Source: an uncultured Actinomycetes bacterium
GTDB taxonomy: Bacteria; Actinomycetota; Actinomycetes; Nanopelagicales; Nanopelagicaceae
Direction of reading: 5' to 3'
DNA length: 24,583 bases
Assembly (NCBI GenBank): GCA_903922325.1
Contig: CAIXTG010000096.1
Coordinates: 1-24,583, forward strand
Each line of letters opens with the position of its first letter. The first letter of the stretch is position 1. The translations under genes were made by a program, and so were the position numbers. This document shows positions 7,321-15,287 of this stretch, piece by piece. The notes under the pieces are model-generated. The model searched no databases. It was not told where the DNA came from and worked only from the letters and a program-made list of their open reading frames with translations.

Positions 7321-8283
7321 TTGGTTTCGTTTATAGTTCGGCGAATAGCGATTTTGGTGCCTATGGCGTTCACGATCAGCGCGTTGATTTTTTTCGCATC
7401 GCGCCTTTCTCCGATTGATCCAATTCTTGCGATGATTCCGCCTGACATGGCGTCCGATTCAGCAAACCTGGCTCAACTTCGAGAAGAGCTCGGCTTAAAT
7501 GATCACATCGTTTTACAGTATTTCACTTGGCTGAAAAACATAGCAACTGGTGATTTTGGATATAGCCTGCAAAGTGGCCAACAGATCTCTGAAATTCTGG
7601 CACTACGTATGCCAGCAACTCTTGAATTGGTGCTCTCTGCCTTAATTTTGTCCACTATTTTGGCCTTAACTCTTGGTTTATTCGCTGGAGCTAAAAAAGG
7701 TGGATTTGCCGACAAGTTATCTCGCATACTCGGAGTAGTTGGAATTGCAATACCGGATTTCTTTATCGGGCTAGCCCTGCTGAACGTATTTGCATACCGA
7801 GTTTCATGGCTTCCTAGCGGAAACCGGGTAGCACCTGGCCAAATCACATTTTGGGATCGATTTCCTAATTACATTTTACCTGTAGCAACTTTAACTATTG
7901 CAATGCTCGCGGTTCTTATTCGGTATACCCGAAATTCAGTCCTTGATACTTTAAATCGAGATTTTGTAAAAACTGCGCGCAGTAAAGGGGTACCCGAATG
8001 GCGCGTTCTTTACAGTCATGTTTTTAGAAATTCACTTGGACCAGTAATGGTGCTTTTGGCCTTTAGACTTCCACTGCTTGTTGGTGGATCAATTCTCGTT
8101 GAGACTGTCTTTCAATGGCCCGGAATCGGAACTACGATCATTGCAGCAGTTACTGCATCTGACTATCCCGTGATAATGGTTGTAAGTATGCTGATCGCGA
8201 TGGTGATTTTAGTCGCTAGTTTCTTGGTAGATATTGTTAAATCAATACTGGATCCTCGAGTTAGATTAGGGGGCGGTAACTGA
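7321..8283 (+). CDS. ABC transporter permease, DppB type
   Basis: A 320-residue inner-membrane permease with about six hydrophobic segments. The first follows the N-terminal VRR (ILVPMAFTISALIFFASRL). The DppB-family N-terminal region contains LREELGLNDHIVLQYFTWLKNIATGDFG. The cytoplasmic EAA loop that contacts the ATPase is visible as RDFVKTARSKGVPEWRVLY. The start is TTG (7321) with AGGGA 10 nt upstream. It forms the heterodimeric pore with the next gene, which it overlaps by 1 nt (TGATG). Ligand is inferred from the operon only. Confidence 0.92.
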   Translation: MVSFIVRRIAILVPMAFTISALIFFASRLSPIDPILAMIPPDMASDSANLAQLREELGLNDHIVLQYFTWLKNIATGDFGYSLQSGQQISEILALRMPATLELVLSALILSTILALTLGLFAGAKKGGFADKLSRILGVVGIAIPDFFIGLALLNVFAYRVSWLPSGNRVAPGQITFWDRFPNYILPVATLTIAMLAVLIRYTRNSVLDTLNRDFVKTARSKGVPEWRVLYSHVFRNSLGPVMVLLAFRLPLLVGGSILVETVFQWPGIGTTIIAAVTASDYPVIMVVSMLIAMVILVASFLVDIVKSILDPRVRLGGGN

Positions 8284-9209
8284 TGCAAAAAAAGAAACAA
8301 GAGCGGCAATCAACTGCGAAGATTTTTATAAGAAATCTATTGCACAATCCTTCTGCTGTAATTGGTTTGACCATTATTTCTATAATGATTCTTTGCGCAG
8401 TATTCGCAGTTCAAATTTCCGGTGTAGAACCAGAATACATTGATCCGATTAATGGACGCCTCGGACCTAGCTTGGATCACTTGATGGGTACCGATCAATT
8501 AGGCCGAGATATGTTAAGTCGCGTTCTATCGGGTGGAAGACAATCAATTTATGTCGGCGTGATAGCTTCATTTCTTGCAAATTTAATCGGAACCGTATTG
8601 GGTGCGACCGCTGGATATTTAGGCGGCAAAATAGATTCAGTAGTAATGCGGGTTTCAGAGCTGGTAATGACCTTTCCGCAGCTGATTTTAGTGCTTATTT
8701 TTGTTTCACTCTTAGGCCAAGGAATAAACAACGTAATCATTGTCTTTGCGTTAACTGGGTGGATGACAACTTTCCGATTGGTTCGAGGTGAATTCTTCTC
8801 ACTTCGCGAAGAAGCTTTCGTTGAAGCAGATCGCGCTTTTGGTTTCTCAAAACCTCGAATTATCTTTAGACATATCTTGCCAAACACAATGAGCCCAATT
8901 GTTGTTGCATTCACGATCAATATTGCAATCTTCATTATCGCAGAAGCGGGATTATCATTCTTAGGACTCGGCGTTCCCGTGACTACGCCAACTTGGGGTA
9001 ACTTGCTAACGGCCGCACAAAATCCTGTGGTCGTAGATGAATATTGGTGGCTATGGGTATTTCCAGCAATGTCGATCGCTATCTTTGTTCTAGGCGTTAA
9101 CTTTGTTGGCGATGGACTACGTGATGTTTTAGATCCACGCCATAAATCTTTAATTGCAAAAAGTAAGTGGAAAGTTGCGTTAGTTGGTCGTTTGGGGAAC
9201 AAAAAATGA
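8283..9209 (+). CDS. ABC transporter permease, DppC type
   Basis: A 308-residue second permease. After an N-terminal basic stretch and first helix it shows the family signature DHLMGTDQLGRDMLSRVLSGGR (about residues 65-85), then five further hydrophobic segments. The EAA loop is EAFVEADRAFGFSKPRIIFRH, followed by ILPNTMSPIVV. Near the C-terminus are GLSFLGLG and FVGDGLRDVLDPR, typical of DppC/OppC. The start ATG overlaps the preceding stop, and its own stop overlaps the next ATG (ATGA), so translation is probably coupled. Confidence 0.93.
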   Translation: MQKKKQERQSTAKIFIRNLLHNPSAVIGLTIISIMILCAVFAVQISGVEPEYIDPINGRLGPSLDHLMGTDQLGRDMLSRVLSGGRQSIYVGVIASFLANLIGTVLGATAGYLGGKIDSVVMRVSELVMTFPQLILVLIFVSLLGQGINNVIIVFALTGWMTTFRLVRGEFFSLREEAFVEADRAFGFSKPRIIFRHILPNTMSPIVVAFTINIAIFIIAEAGLSFLGLGVPVTTPTWGNLLTAAQNPVVVDEYWWLWVFPAMSIAIFVLGVNFVGDGLRDVLDPRHKSLIAKSKWKVALVGRLGNKK

Positions 9210-10243
9210 GCCAATCGACTAAGAAAGATTTAATTCTAGATCTCAAGAGCGTGAATGTTAAATTCAAGGTCGAAGATGACACCTTGCATATTTTGCGTGA
9301 TGTTTCGCTCAGCATTCCACGAGGCTCATTCCTTTGTGTAGTTGGCGAATCTGGCTGCGGAAAATCTGTAACTGCGCAGGCAATCGTGCAACTTCTGCCG
9401 GATAACGGAGAAGTTAGCAGTGGCGACATTCTCTTTTCCCAAGGAGATAAAGTTGTAGAACTAAATAAGCTGGAAAAATTCGGAAAACAAATGCGCGACA
9501 TCCGTGGTGCGAAAATAGGCATGATTTTTCAGGACACGCTCTCTTCTCTAAATCCAGCCCACAAAGTTGGGCGTCAAGTAGCCGAAAGTCTTTTGCAGCA
9601 CTTTCCTATCTCTAAGGACGAAGCTCGCACTCGAGTGATTGAGCTATTTCGAAAGCTTGGCATTCCTGATCCAGAACGTCGCTATGAGGCTTACCCGCAT
9701 GAGTTTTCGGGGGGTATGCGGCAACGCGTGATGATCGCAATTGCCACTATCTGCGAACCAGATTTAGTTATTGCCGATGAGCCAACCACAGCTCTGGATG
9801 TAACAATTCAAGCGCAGATTATGACTTTGCTAAAAGATCTGCAAAAGAGTGCGGGTAAAACTTTTATTCTAATCACCCACAACATGGCGCTGGTATCCGA
9901 AGTCGCAGACCATGTGGCTGTTATGTACCTAGGTCGAGTAGTTGAATACGGCGCAGTTGACCAAGTTCTTCGAGATCCAAGACACCCATACACAAAAGCG
10001 TTGATGGCAAGCGTTCCAAATTTAGATGCTGATAAGAAAGTTGAATTACAAACCGTTGATGGACAAACACCATCACCTGCGGAAGTAACAGTTGGTTGCG
10101 AGTTTGCAGGTCGCTGCCCTTACGCAATTGCTGCATGCAGAGAGAAAACAATTGAGATGACACAAGTTAATCCGGGTCATGACGTCCGCTGCATACGCTT
10201 GGACTCAAATGGAAAACTACCTGTTCTGACTGGAGGTGCTTGA
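9206..10243 (+). CDS. ABC transporter ATPase, DppD type
   Basis: 345 residues. Walker A GESGCGKS, Q-loop MIFQDTLSSLNP, ABC signature FSGGMRQR, Walker B LVIADEPTTALD and the switch His (ITHNM) are all intact. The C-terminal oligopeptide/HPY domain has the cysteine pattern GCEFAGRCPYAIAAC, seen in Dpp/Opp ATPases. I chose the ATG at 9206, which overlaps the preceding stop (ATGA) and follows GGGG about 8 nt upstream. A start at 9167 would add 13 unconserved residues inside dppC. It powers the importer as a heterodimer with the next protein. Confidence 0.94.
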   Translation: MSQSTKKDLILDLKSVNVKFKVEDDTLHILRDVSLSIPRGSFLCVVGESGCGKSVTAQAIVQLLPDNGEVSSGDILFSQGDKVVELNKLEKFGKQMRDIRGAKIGMIFQDTLSSLNPAHKVGRQVAESLLQHFPISKDEARTRVIELFRKLGIPDPERRYEAYPHEFSGGMRQRVMIAIATICEPDLVIADEPTTALDVTIQAQIMTLLKDLQKSAGKTFILITHNMALVSEVADHVAVMYLGRVVEYGAVDQVLRDPRHPYTKALMASVPNLDADKKVELQTVDGQTPSPAEVTVGCEFAGRCPYAIAACREKTIEMTQVNPGHDVRCIRLDSNGKLPVLTGGA

Positions 10244-10244
10244 A

Positions 10245-11252
10245 ATGAATAGCACTCGCACACCTCTATACAAAGTCGGGCAAATCAAGAAGCACTTTCC
10301 TGTTCTAGGTGGAATTCTAAGACGTACCAAAGGTTACGTAAAAGCACTTGATGGCGTTGATCTTGAAGTTTTCCGTGGTGAAACAATTGCAGTCATTGGT
10401 GAATCGGGATGTGGAAAGACAACTCTCGGACGCATGTTGGCATTATTGGATAAGCCGACAGATGGAGACCTTTCGTTTGACTTTGGACAGGGACTTCAAG
10501 ATGTAACAAGTTTGCGCGGAGTAGATCAAATGCGCTTCCGCAAAAAAGTTCAAATGATTTTCCAAGACCCATACACTTCATTTAACCCACGCCAACGTGT
10601 CGGTGCTGCGATGGATGAAGTTCTTCGTGTTCACGGTGTCAAAGATGAAGCGGAACGAACTGCACGAATTCTCGAAGCCTGCGAAATGGTTAACATTCGT
10701 CCTGAATATCTGCAGCGCTACCCGCATGAGTTCTCAGGTGGCCAGCGCCAGCGCTTAGCAATTGCGCGCTGTTTAGCGACAAAACCCGAGCTAATCATTG
10801 CTGATGAAATCGTTTCAGCCCTTGATGTTTCTATTCAGGCTCAAATCGTTAACCTACTTTTGAAGATTCAAAAAGAGACTGGCTTATCGTTTATTTTCGT
10901 GACTCACGATGTGGCCGTCGCGCGCTATGTAGGACATCGCGTTGCAGTTATGTATCTAGGTAACGTAGTTGAAATTCTTCCGGCTGATTCACTGCCTGAA
11001 GCAGCAGAGCATCCTTACACGATTGCATTGTTATCTGCGGTTCCAAGTATGAATCCAACTGCTAAAGAGCAACGAGTTGTATTACAAGGCGAAGTTCCAA
11101 GCCCAATCGATATGCCAAGCGGATGTGCTTTCTCAACGCGCTGCCCAGCAGTTATGGATATCTGTCGAACCGAACGACCAGTTTTGAAAATCTCAAACAT
11201 CTCAAAAGGTGATCACCAGGTCGCCTGTCACTTAAATAAAGGAGCAAAATGA
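10245..11252 (+). CDS. ABC transporter ATPase, DppF type
   Basis: 335 residues. Walker A GESGCGKTT, Q-loop MIFQDPYTSFNPRQRV, signature FSGGQRQRLAIAR and switch VTHDVAV are present. Walker B reads LIIADEIVSALD, with Ile where DEP is usual; catalytic E is kept. The C-terminal HPY domain carries GCAFSTRCP and a later C (VACHL). The ATG at 10245 lies 8 nt after TGGAGG (10231-10236). The alternative GTG at 10236 overlaps that ribosome-binding site and is unlikely. Its stop overlaps the ATG of the aldolase gene (ATGA), tying transport to catabolism. Confidence 0.93.
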   Translation: MNSTRTPLYKVGQIKKHFPVLGGILRRTKGYVKALDGVDLEVFRGETIAVIGESGCGKTTLGRMLALLDKPTDGDLSFDFGQGLQDVTSLRGVDQMRFRKKVQMIFQDPYTSFNPRQRVGAAMDEVLRVHGVKDEAERTARILEACEMVNIRPEYLQRYPHEFSGGQRQRLAIARCLATKPELIIADEIVSALDVSIQAQIVNLLLKIQKETGLSFIFVTHDVAVARYVGHRVAVMYLGNVVEILPADSLPEAAEHPYTIALLSAVPSMNPTAKEQRVVLQGEVPSPIDMPSGCAFSTRCPAVMDICRTERPVLKISNISKGDHQVACHLNKGAK

Positions 11253-12199
11253 TGGCGACCAATTCAAAACTTCTAAGAGGCGTAGTACCTCCAGTTTGTA
11301 CGCCTTTCACTGCTGATTACGAAGTTGACGAAAAGTCATTGCGCCGCTTGGTCAACCACCTGATCGACGGTGGCGTCCATGGTCTCTTTGTTCTTGGTTC
11401 AACCAGCGAAGTTGCTTATCTAACCGACAAGCGACGTGCAGATGTAATTCGTATTGCAATTGATGAAACTGCAGGACGCGTACCAGTTGTTGCTGGAGCG
11501 ATTGATATGACAACACTTCGTGTTAACGAGCATGTACGTGCAGCAGTAGCAGCTGGCATTGACGGAATTGTTATAACTGCGCCGTTTTATGCTCGTACCC
11601 ACCCAGAGGAAATTGCACTGCATTTCAGATTAGTCAAAAAAGAGTGTGGCGATGTTCCTCTATACGCGTACGACATCCCTGTTGCGGTAAATGGCGTAAA
11701 ACTTGAAACTGCTACAGTGCTAAAACTTGCTAAAGAGGGTGTTATTCAAGGACTTAAGGACTCTTCCGGCATTGATGCTGGAATCAGAGCGGTTGTACTT
11801 GGAGCTCAGCAAATGGGACTAAATGAATTTGTAGTTCTTACTGGCTCTGAACTAACTGTTGATTCAGCTTTGATGGCTGGTGCACATGGCGTGGTTCCAG
11901 GTGTTGGAAATGTTGATCCAGCTGGCTACGTAAAAATCTTCGACCTGGTAGCTGCTGGTGATTACAAAGCTGCGCGGGCAGAACAAGAGCGCCTGACTGA
12001 AATGTTTAACTTAATTTATGTTGGCAATTTGTCACGTATGAGCTTCGGCGCATCAGCACTTGGAGCTTTCAAAGCTTCACTTAAGCATCTTGGAATCATC
12101 GAAGATGCCCGTATGGCACCACCTCAGATTGCCCTTAACTCGGACGAGGTAGCTGCAGTCATTCCATTCCTAAAGAATGCGGGACTAAAAGTTAAATAA
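11249..12199 (+). CDS. N-acetylneuraminate lyase-like aldolase (DapA/NanA family)
   Basis: A 316-residue (beta/alpha)8 class I aldolase. The Schiff-base lysine is K170 (GLKDSSG), and the phenol-bearing tyrosine is Y141 (LYAYDIP). The substrate carboxylate loop reads GSTSE (50-54) where DapA/NanA have G-[ST]-TGE or GSTGE. In this locus the likely reaction is Neu5Ac to ManNAc plus pyruvate, in the cytoplasm. The family also contains dihydrodipicolinate synthase, KDG aldolases and hydroxyproline-pathway enzymes, so the assignment rests mainly on nanE and the sialidase. There are two adjacent ATGs (11249, 11252); AAAGGAG suits the second better (about 7 nt). It overlaps the ATPase gene by 4 nt and the sialidase by 1 nt. 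Confidence 0.85.
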   Translation: MMATNSKLLRGVVPPVCTPFTADYEVDEKSLRRLVNHLIDGGVHGLFVLGSTSEVAYLTDKRRADVIRIAIDETAGRVPVVAGAIDMTTLRVNEHVRAAVAAGIDGIVITAPFYARTHPEEIALHFRLVKKECGDVPLYAYDIPVAVNGVKLETATVLKLAKEGVIQGLKDSSGIDAGIRAVVLGAQQMGLNEFVVLTGSELTVDSALMAGAHGVVPGVGNVDPAGYVKIFDLVAAGDYKAARAEQERLTEMFNLIYVGNLSRMSFGASALGAFKASLKHLGIIEDARMAPPQIALNSDEVAAVIPFLKNAGLKVK

Positions 12200-13767
12200 T
12201 GAACCAACAGGTTTTAGCTGTTCGTGGTGTTGGTGGATATAGGCAATACCGAATCCCCGCTATGGCAGTTACTACCTCTGGTCGGATTATCTCAATTTAT
12301 GATGCGCGGGCAGATTTTGATGATCTGCCTGGTCCGGTAGATCTGGTAATTCGAACTTCAGATGACAACGGCGCTTCTTGGTCAGAGCAAGAAATATTTC
12401 GTAAACACGAGGGTATTTCTGGCTTTGGAGATGCCAGCATTGTTATCGATCCTAGTTATGGAAAATACGGCCGCATAATTGTTTTATATCAATGGACGCG
12501 CATTGCCGGTTTTTTTGAAAGTAATTCGGGCACTGATTTAAACGATCCTTTAATTGCTCATATTGCTAGATCTTTTTCTGATGATGACGGAATTACATGG
12601 CGTCATGATGTAATTACAGATCAATTAAAAGATGAGAGCACACTTGGAATTTTTGCAACATCAGGGATGGGCGGAAGAATCTCCAGTGGAGAATTTGCAG
12701 GCAGGTTGCTGCAAACCTTTGTTTTACGCAACAAATCAGAGCTTTTGTCAGCTATCGGATACAGCGATGATCATGGCGAAAACTGGAACTTAGGGGCCAT
12801 GATTAAGGGCGGAAATGAAACCGCTATTGCAGGACTAAATGACGGAACAATTCTTATTCATTCGCGAGCAACCCCTCACCGAATTTCAGGCAGATCAATC
12901 GACGGTGGAGTTTCACTTACCGTTCTTGAGCCAGATCTCGCGTTACCTGATCCAAGTGATAACGGATCCCTTACTGTTTTATCAAATGGTGATGTCATTT
13001 GTACTCATAACCATGACTCGGATTTACGTAGAAATACAGTTATAAAGCGATCGACAGATAGCGGTAAAACATGGTCCTCAGGTATCTGTATCGAAGCTGA
13101 CAGTTCTGCATATTCGACGGCTTGTGAGCTAGCAGATGGAGATATTGGCGTACTTTATGAACGAAACGCATATCAAGAAATTGTCTTTGCAACGTATTCT
13201 AAGAATGAATTTCAACCGATTGATAGTGTTATTAGCGCAAATCAAACCACAACCGATATTGAATTCACTGTAGTACCTAGATATATCAGGCCAGGTAGAA
13301 ATCAAGAAATTGAAGCGCAACTTACAAGTGCGCCTACAGTTCCGGAAGTCGATATGAATATTTTTAACATCAAGGAAAGAAAAGAGGTCGGCCCAGCAGG
13401 TGGAACAACAAGTGGCGATTCACTTTTCACTACCGAAGAACTAGAAAAGATTCTTGGTCCGATCACACCAGGCTTGCACGATGGCGATGAAGTTAGATTC
13501 AGCGCCAGAATTTCAAATCAATTGTCGTGTCCGGTCGTGAATCTAAAGATTGCAGATCGAATTGGAGAAATGATTTGCGAGTTTGATTCCATCGCTGCCG
13601 GAAGTAAGGAGTGCATTTTAGATATTCGACAAAAGGTCACAAGCGATGATGTAACAGTTGGGACTGCGTGCTTTGAGTTCACATTAACTGGTGCAATCCG
13701 CAATTCAAAGGGTGCGGAAATCTCTATTTTCAAGAAGGTTGTGAACTTTGAGATTCCAGTTAATTAG
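12199..13767 (+). CDS. Exo-alpha-sialidase (GH33), cytoplasmic, with C-terminal beta-sandwich domain
   Basis: 522 residues. The six-bladed propeller occupies about 1-340. Active-site landmarks line up with bacterial sialidases: YRIP (R18), an acid/base Asp in DDLPGP (about D42), GGNETA (E207), HSR (R223), DLRRN (third Arg, 277/278) and SAYST (nucleophile Y305). Four Asp-boxes are visible: SDDNGASW, SDDDGITW, SDDHGENW, STDSGKTW. The last roughly 170 residues look like an added beta-sandwich (Ig/NEW3-like), with no recognised family. There is no signal peptide, unlike most secreted sialidases, so it should act on imported sialosides. The ATG overlaps the lyase stop (TAATG). It is the last gene of the operon; I see no clear terminator in the 55 nt that follow. 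Confidence 0.92.
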   Translation: MNQQVLAVRGVGGYRQYRIPAMAVTTSGRIISIYDARADFDDLPGPVDLVIRTSDDNGASWSEQEIFRKHEGISGFGDASIVIDPSYGKYGRIIVLYQWTRIAGFFESNSGTDLNDPLIAHIARSFSDDDGITWRHDVITDQLKDESTLGIFATSGMGGRISSGEFAGRLLQTFVLRNKSELLSAIGYSDDHGENWNLGAMIKGGNETAIAGLNDGTILIHSRATPHRISGRSIDGGVSLTVLEPDLALPDPSDNGSLTVLSNGDVICTHNHDSDLRRNTVIKRSTDSGKTWSSGICIEADSSAYSTACELADGDIGVLYERNAYQEIVFATYSKNEFQPIDSVISANQTTTDIEFTVVPRYIRPGRNQEIEAQLTSAPTVPEVDMNIFNIKERKEVGPAGGTTSGDSLFTTEELEKILGPITPGLHDGDEVRFSARISNQLSCPVVNLKIADRIGEMICEFDSIAAGSKECILDIRQKVTSDDVTVGTACFEFTLTGAIRNSKGAEISIFKKVVNFEIPVN

Positions 13768-13786
13768 CCAGCAATAATGGAATTTA

Positions 13787-13816
13787 TTGGTGAGTAGCGA
13801 GAATGTTTATTAGACT
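13787..13816 (+). promoter_or_regulatory. Candidate leaderless promoter of fprA
   Basis: TTGGTG (13787-13792), an 18-bp spacer and TAGACT (13811-13816) end 6 nt before the ATG at 13823. No Shine-Dalgarno is present. This geometry predicts a leaderless mRNA, common in actinobacteria. TAGACT also occurs before tRNA-Ser. Confidence 0.45.
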
Positions 13817-13822
13817 GCTGTC

Positions 13823-15094
13823 ATGCCTCAATACAAAGTAGCAATCGTTGGAGCTGGTCCGGCTGGCTACTTTGCTGCGCAGGCCCTGCAGAATCTGCAA
13901 ACCGATGAACTTAAGTTCTCGATCGACATGATTGAGCGCCTACCAACGCCTTGGGGCTTAGTTCGCAGCGGTGTGGCACCTGATCACCCAAAGATTAAGA
14001 CCGTCGCCAAAGTATTCGAGAAAATCGCAACCAGCGAAGGTTTTAGCCTCTATGGAAACGTCGAATTAGGCACAGATGTTTCTCTTGATGCGCTCAAAGC
14101 AAAGTATGACGCTGTTGTTATTGCTACAGGTTCTGCGATTGGCAAAAAACTTGGTATTCCAGGTGAAGAACTACCTGGCTCAATTTCAGCTGCTGAATTT
14201 GTGCCTTGGTATAACGGACACCCAGATTTTGCTAACCACGAACCTAATCTAGATTGCGATACCGCAGTTGTAATTGGTGCAGGAAACGTTGCCATGGATG
14301 TTGCACGAATGTTGGCACTTGAACCAAGCGAACTAGATGAAACCGATACCGCAACCCACGCAATCGAAGCTCTTCGTAATTCAAATATTCGTAAAGTTGT
14401 AATTAGTGCTCGTCGCGGCCCTGAACATGCAGCCTTTACATCGCCTGAGCTTCGAGATTTACCAAAGCTAGAACACACCAATGTTTTAATGCAGCCTGCA
14501 GATATCGCCGCAGCTCTTGAGCGCGCAGGAGCAGAACCAGAAAAAGATGTTCGCAGCAACTTAGAAGCCATGCGCATTATTTCTGAGCTAGAACAAGGAA
14601 AACATGCCCGCACTATGGAATTTCAGTTCCTCTGCACACCGAAGGAATTTAGGGGAAATGGAAAAGTTGAAGAAGTTGTATTTACTACAAGCGCCGGCGA
14701 AGAAAAAGTTATTAAGTGTGGCTTAGTAATTACTGCGATTGGTTATGAAGCAGAAACTCTCACTGGAATTCCTTATGAAAAAGGTAAGGTATTAAATACC
14801 GATGGCCGAGTTGCTGAAAATCTCTATGTAGTTGGCTGGGCAAAACGCGGACCTTCTGGTGTGATTGGAACTAATAAATCAGATGCTGCAGATGTCATGA
14901 ATTTATTAGTAGCCGATATGGCCGAACCAAAGCCAACTGTGGAACTAACTTCATTAATTACAACAAATAAAGTTATTTCACAGAGCCATTGGGAATCAAT
15001 TAATGCAGCTGAAATTGCAGCAGGTGAACCTCACGGAAAACCAAGAATTAAGGCAGTTTCTCGCGAAGAATTACTGCGTTTGGGTGGTCTGTAA
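13823..15094 (+). CDS. fprA: Ferredoxin-NADP(+) reductase, adrenodoxin-reductase type
   Basis: A 423-residue two-domain flavoprotein that passes electrons between NADPH and ferredoxin. The FAD-binding motif is VAIVGAGPAGYFAAQAL (about 5-21), followed by PTPWGLVRSGVAPDHPKIK, a hallmark of the FprA/adrenodoxin reductase group. The NADP-binding motif is VVIGAGNVAMDVARML, with ARRGPEHAAFTSPELRDL after it. The C-terminal FAD closure is YVVGWAKRGPSGVIGTNKSDA. Mycobacterial FprA is slightly longer. It stands alone between the sialic acid locus and tRNA-Arg and looks like core metabolism. Confidence 0.95.
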   Translation: MPQYKVAIVGAGPAGYFAAQALQNLQTDELKFSIDMIERLPTPWGLVRSGVAPDHPKIKTVAKVFEKIATSEGFSLYGNVELGTDVSLDALKAKYDAVVIATGSAIGKKLGIPGEELPGSISAAEFVPWYNGHPDFANHEPNLDCDTAVVIGAGNVAMDVARMLALEPSELDETDTATHAIEALRNSNIRKVVISARRGPEHAAFTSPELRDLPKLEHTNVLMQPADIAAALERAGAEPEKDVRSNLEAMRIISELEQGKHARTMEFQFLCTPKEFRGNGKVEEVVFTTSAGEEKVIKCGLVITAIGYEAETLTGIPYEKGKVLNTDGRVAENLYVVGWAKRGPSGVIGTNKSDAADVMNLLVADMAEPKPTVELTSLITTNKVISQSHWESINAAEIAAGEPHGKPRIKAVSREELLRLGGL

Positions 15095-15122
15095 AAAGCA
15101 GGTATCATTGCGACTTCGCTAA

Positions 15123-15195
15123 GCGCCCGTAGCTCAACGGATAGAGCATCTGACTACGGATCAGAAGGTTAGGGGTTCGAATCCCTTCGGGCGCA
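15123..15195 (+). tRNA. tRNA-Arg(ACG), integration site of the downstream element
   Basis: A 73-nt cloverleaf. The acceptor stem GCGCCCG pairs with CGGGCGC, with discriminator A at 15195. The D arm is GCTC...GAGC, the anticodon stem TCTGA/TCAGA encloses CTACGGA (anticodon ACG), and the T arm is AGGGG-TTCGAAT-CCCTT. The gene is complete and should be functional, reading CGN codons after A34 deamination. Its 3' half, from the anticodon loop on, is repeated exactly at 21474-21525. TATCAT at 15103-15108 may be the -10. Confidence 0.96.
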
Positions 15196-15205
15196 CACAG
15201 TATTT
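15154..15205 (+). repeat. attL: 52-bp direct repeat inside tRNA-Arg
   Basis: The segment from CTACGGATCAG in the anticodon loop, through the T arm and acceptor stem, to CACAGTATTT beyond the gene is identical at 21474-21525. It begins at the anticodon loop, a preferred crossover zone for tyrosine recombinases in tRNA genes. Confidence 0.95.
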
Positions 15206-15235
15206 GAACGGGAATTCGACTCGAAACCATCTATT

Positions 15236-15283
15236 AGGCAGAACTGCCTGATGCTTTATCAGTAGGTCCTCCAACTAGGAGGA
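15236..15283 (+). promoter_or_regulatory. Two hairpins in the integrase leader, one masking the ribosome-binding site
   Basis: AGGCAG (15236-15241) pairs with CTGCCT (15244-15249). A second stem pairs TCCTCC (15267-15272) with GGAGGA (15278-15283) over a 5-nt loop. GGAGGA is the Shine-Dalgarno for the integrase ATG at 15288. Folding would block initiation, suggesting translational control of recombinase supply. The first hairpin has only a 2-nt loop and may act as DNA symmetry instead. Confidence 0.5.
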
Positions 15284-15287
15284 AATT

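Noticed and set aside
8549..9214. 221-residue minus-strand frame opposite the DppC permease
   Set aside because: It is a Lys/Thr/Ser-rich shadow of a strongly supported membrane protein gene, with no motif of its own.
14050..14613. 187-residue minus-strand frame within fprA
   Set aside because: It is a Ser/Ala-rich shadow of a conserved flavoprotein gene.
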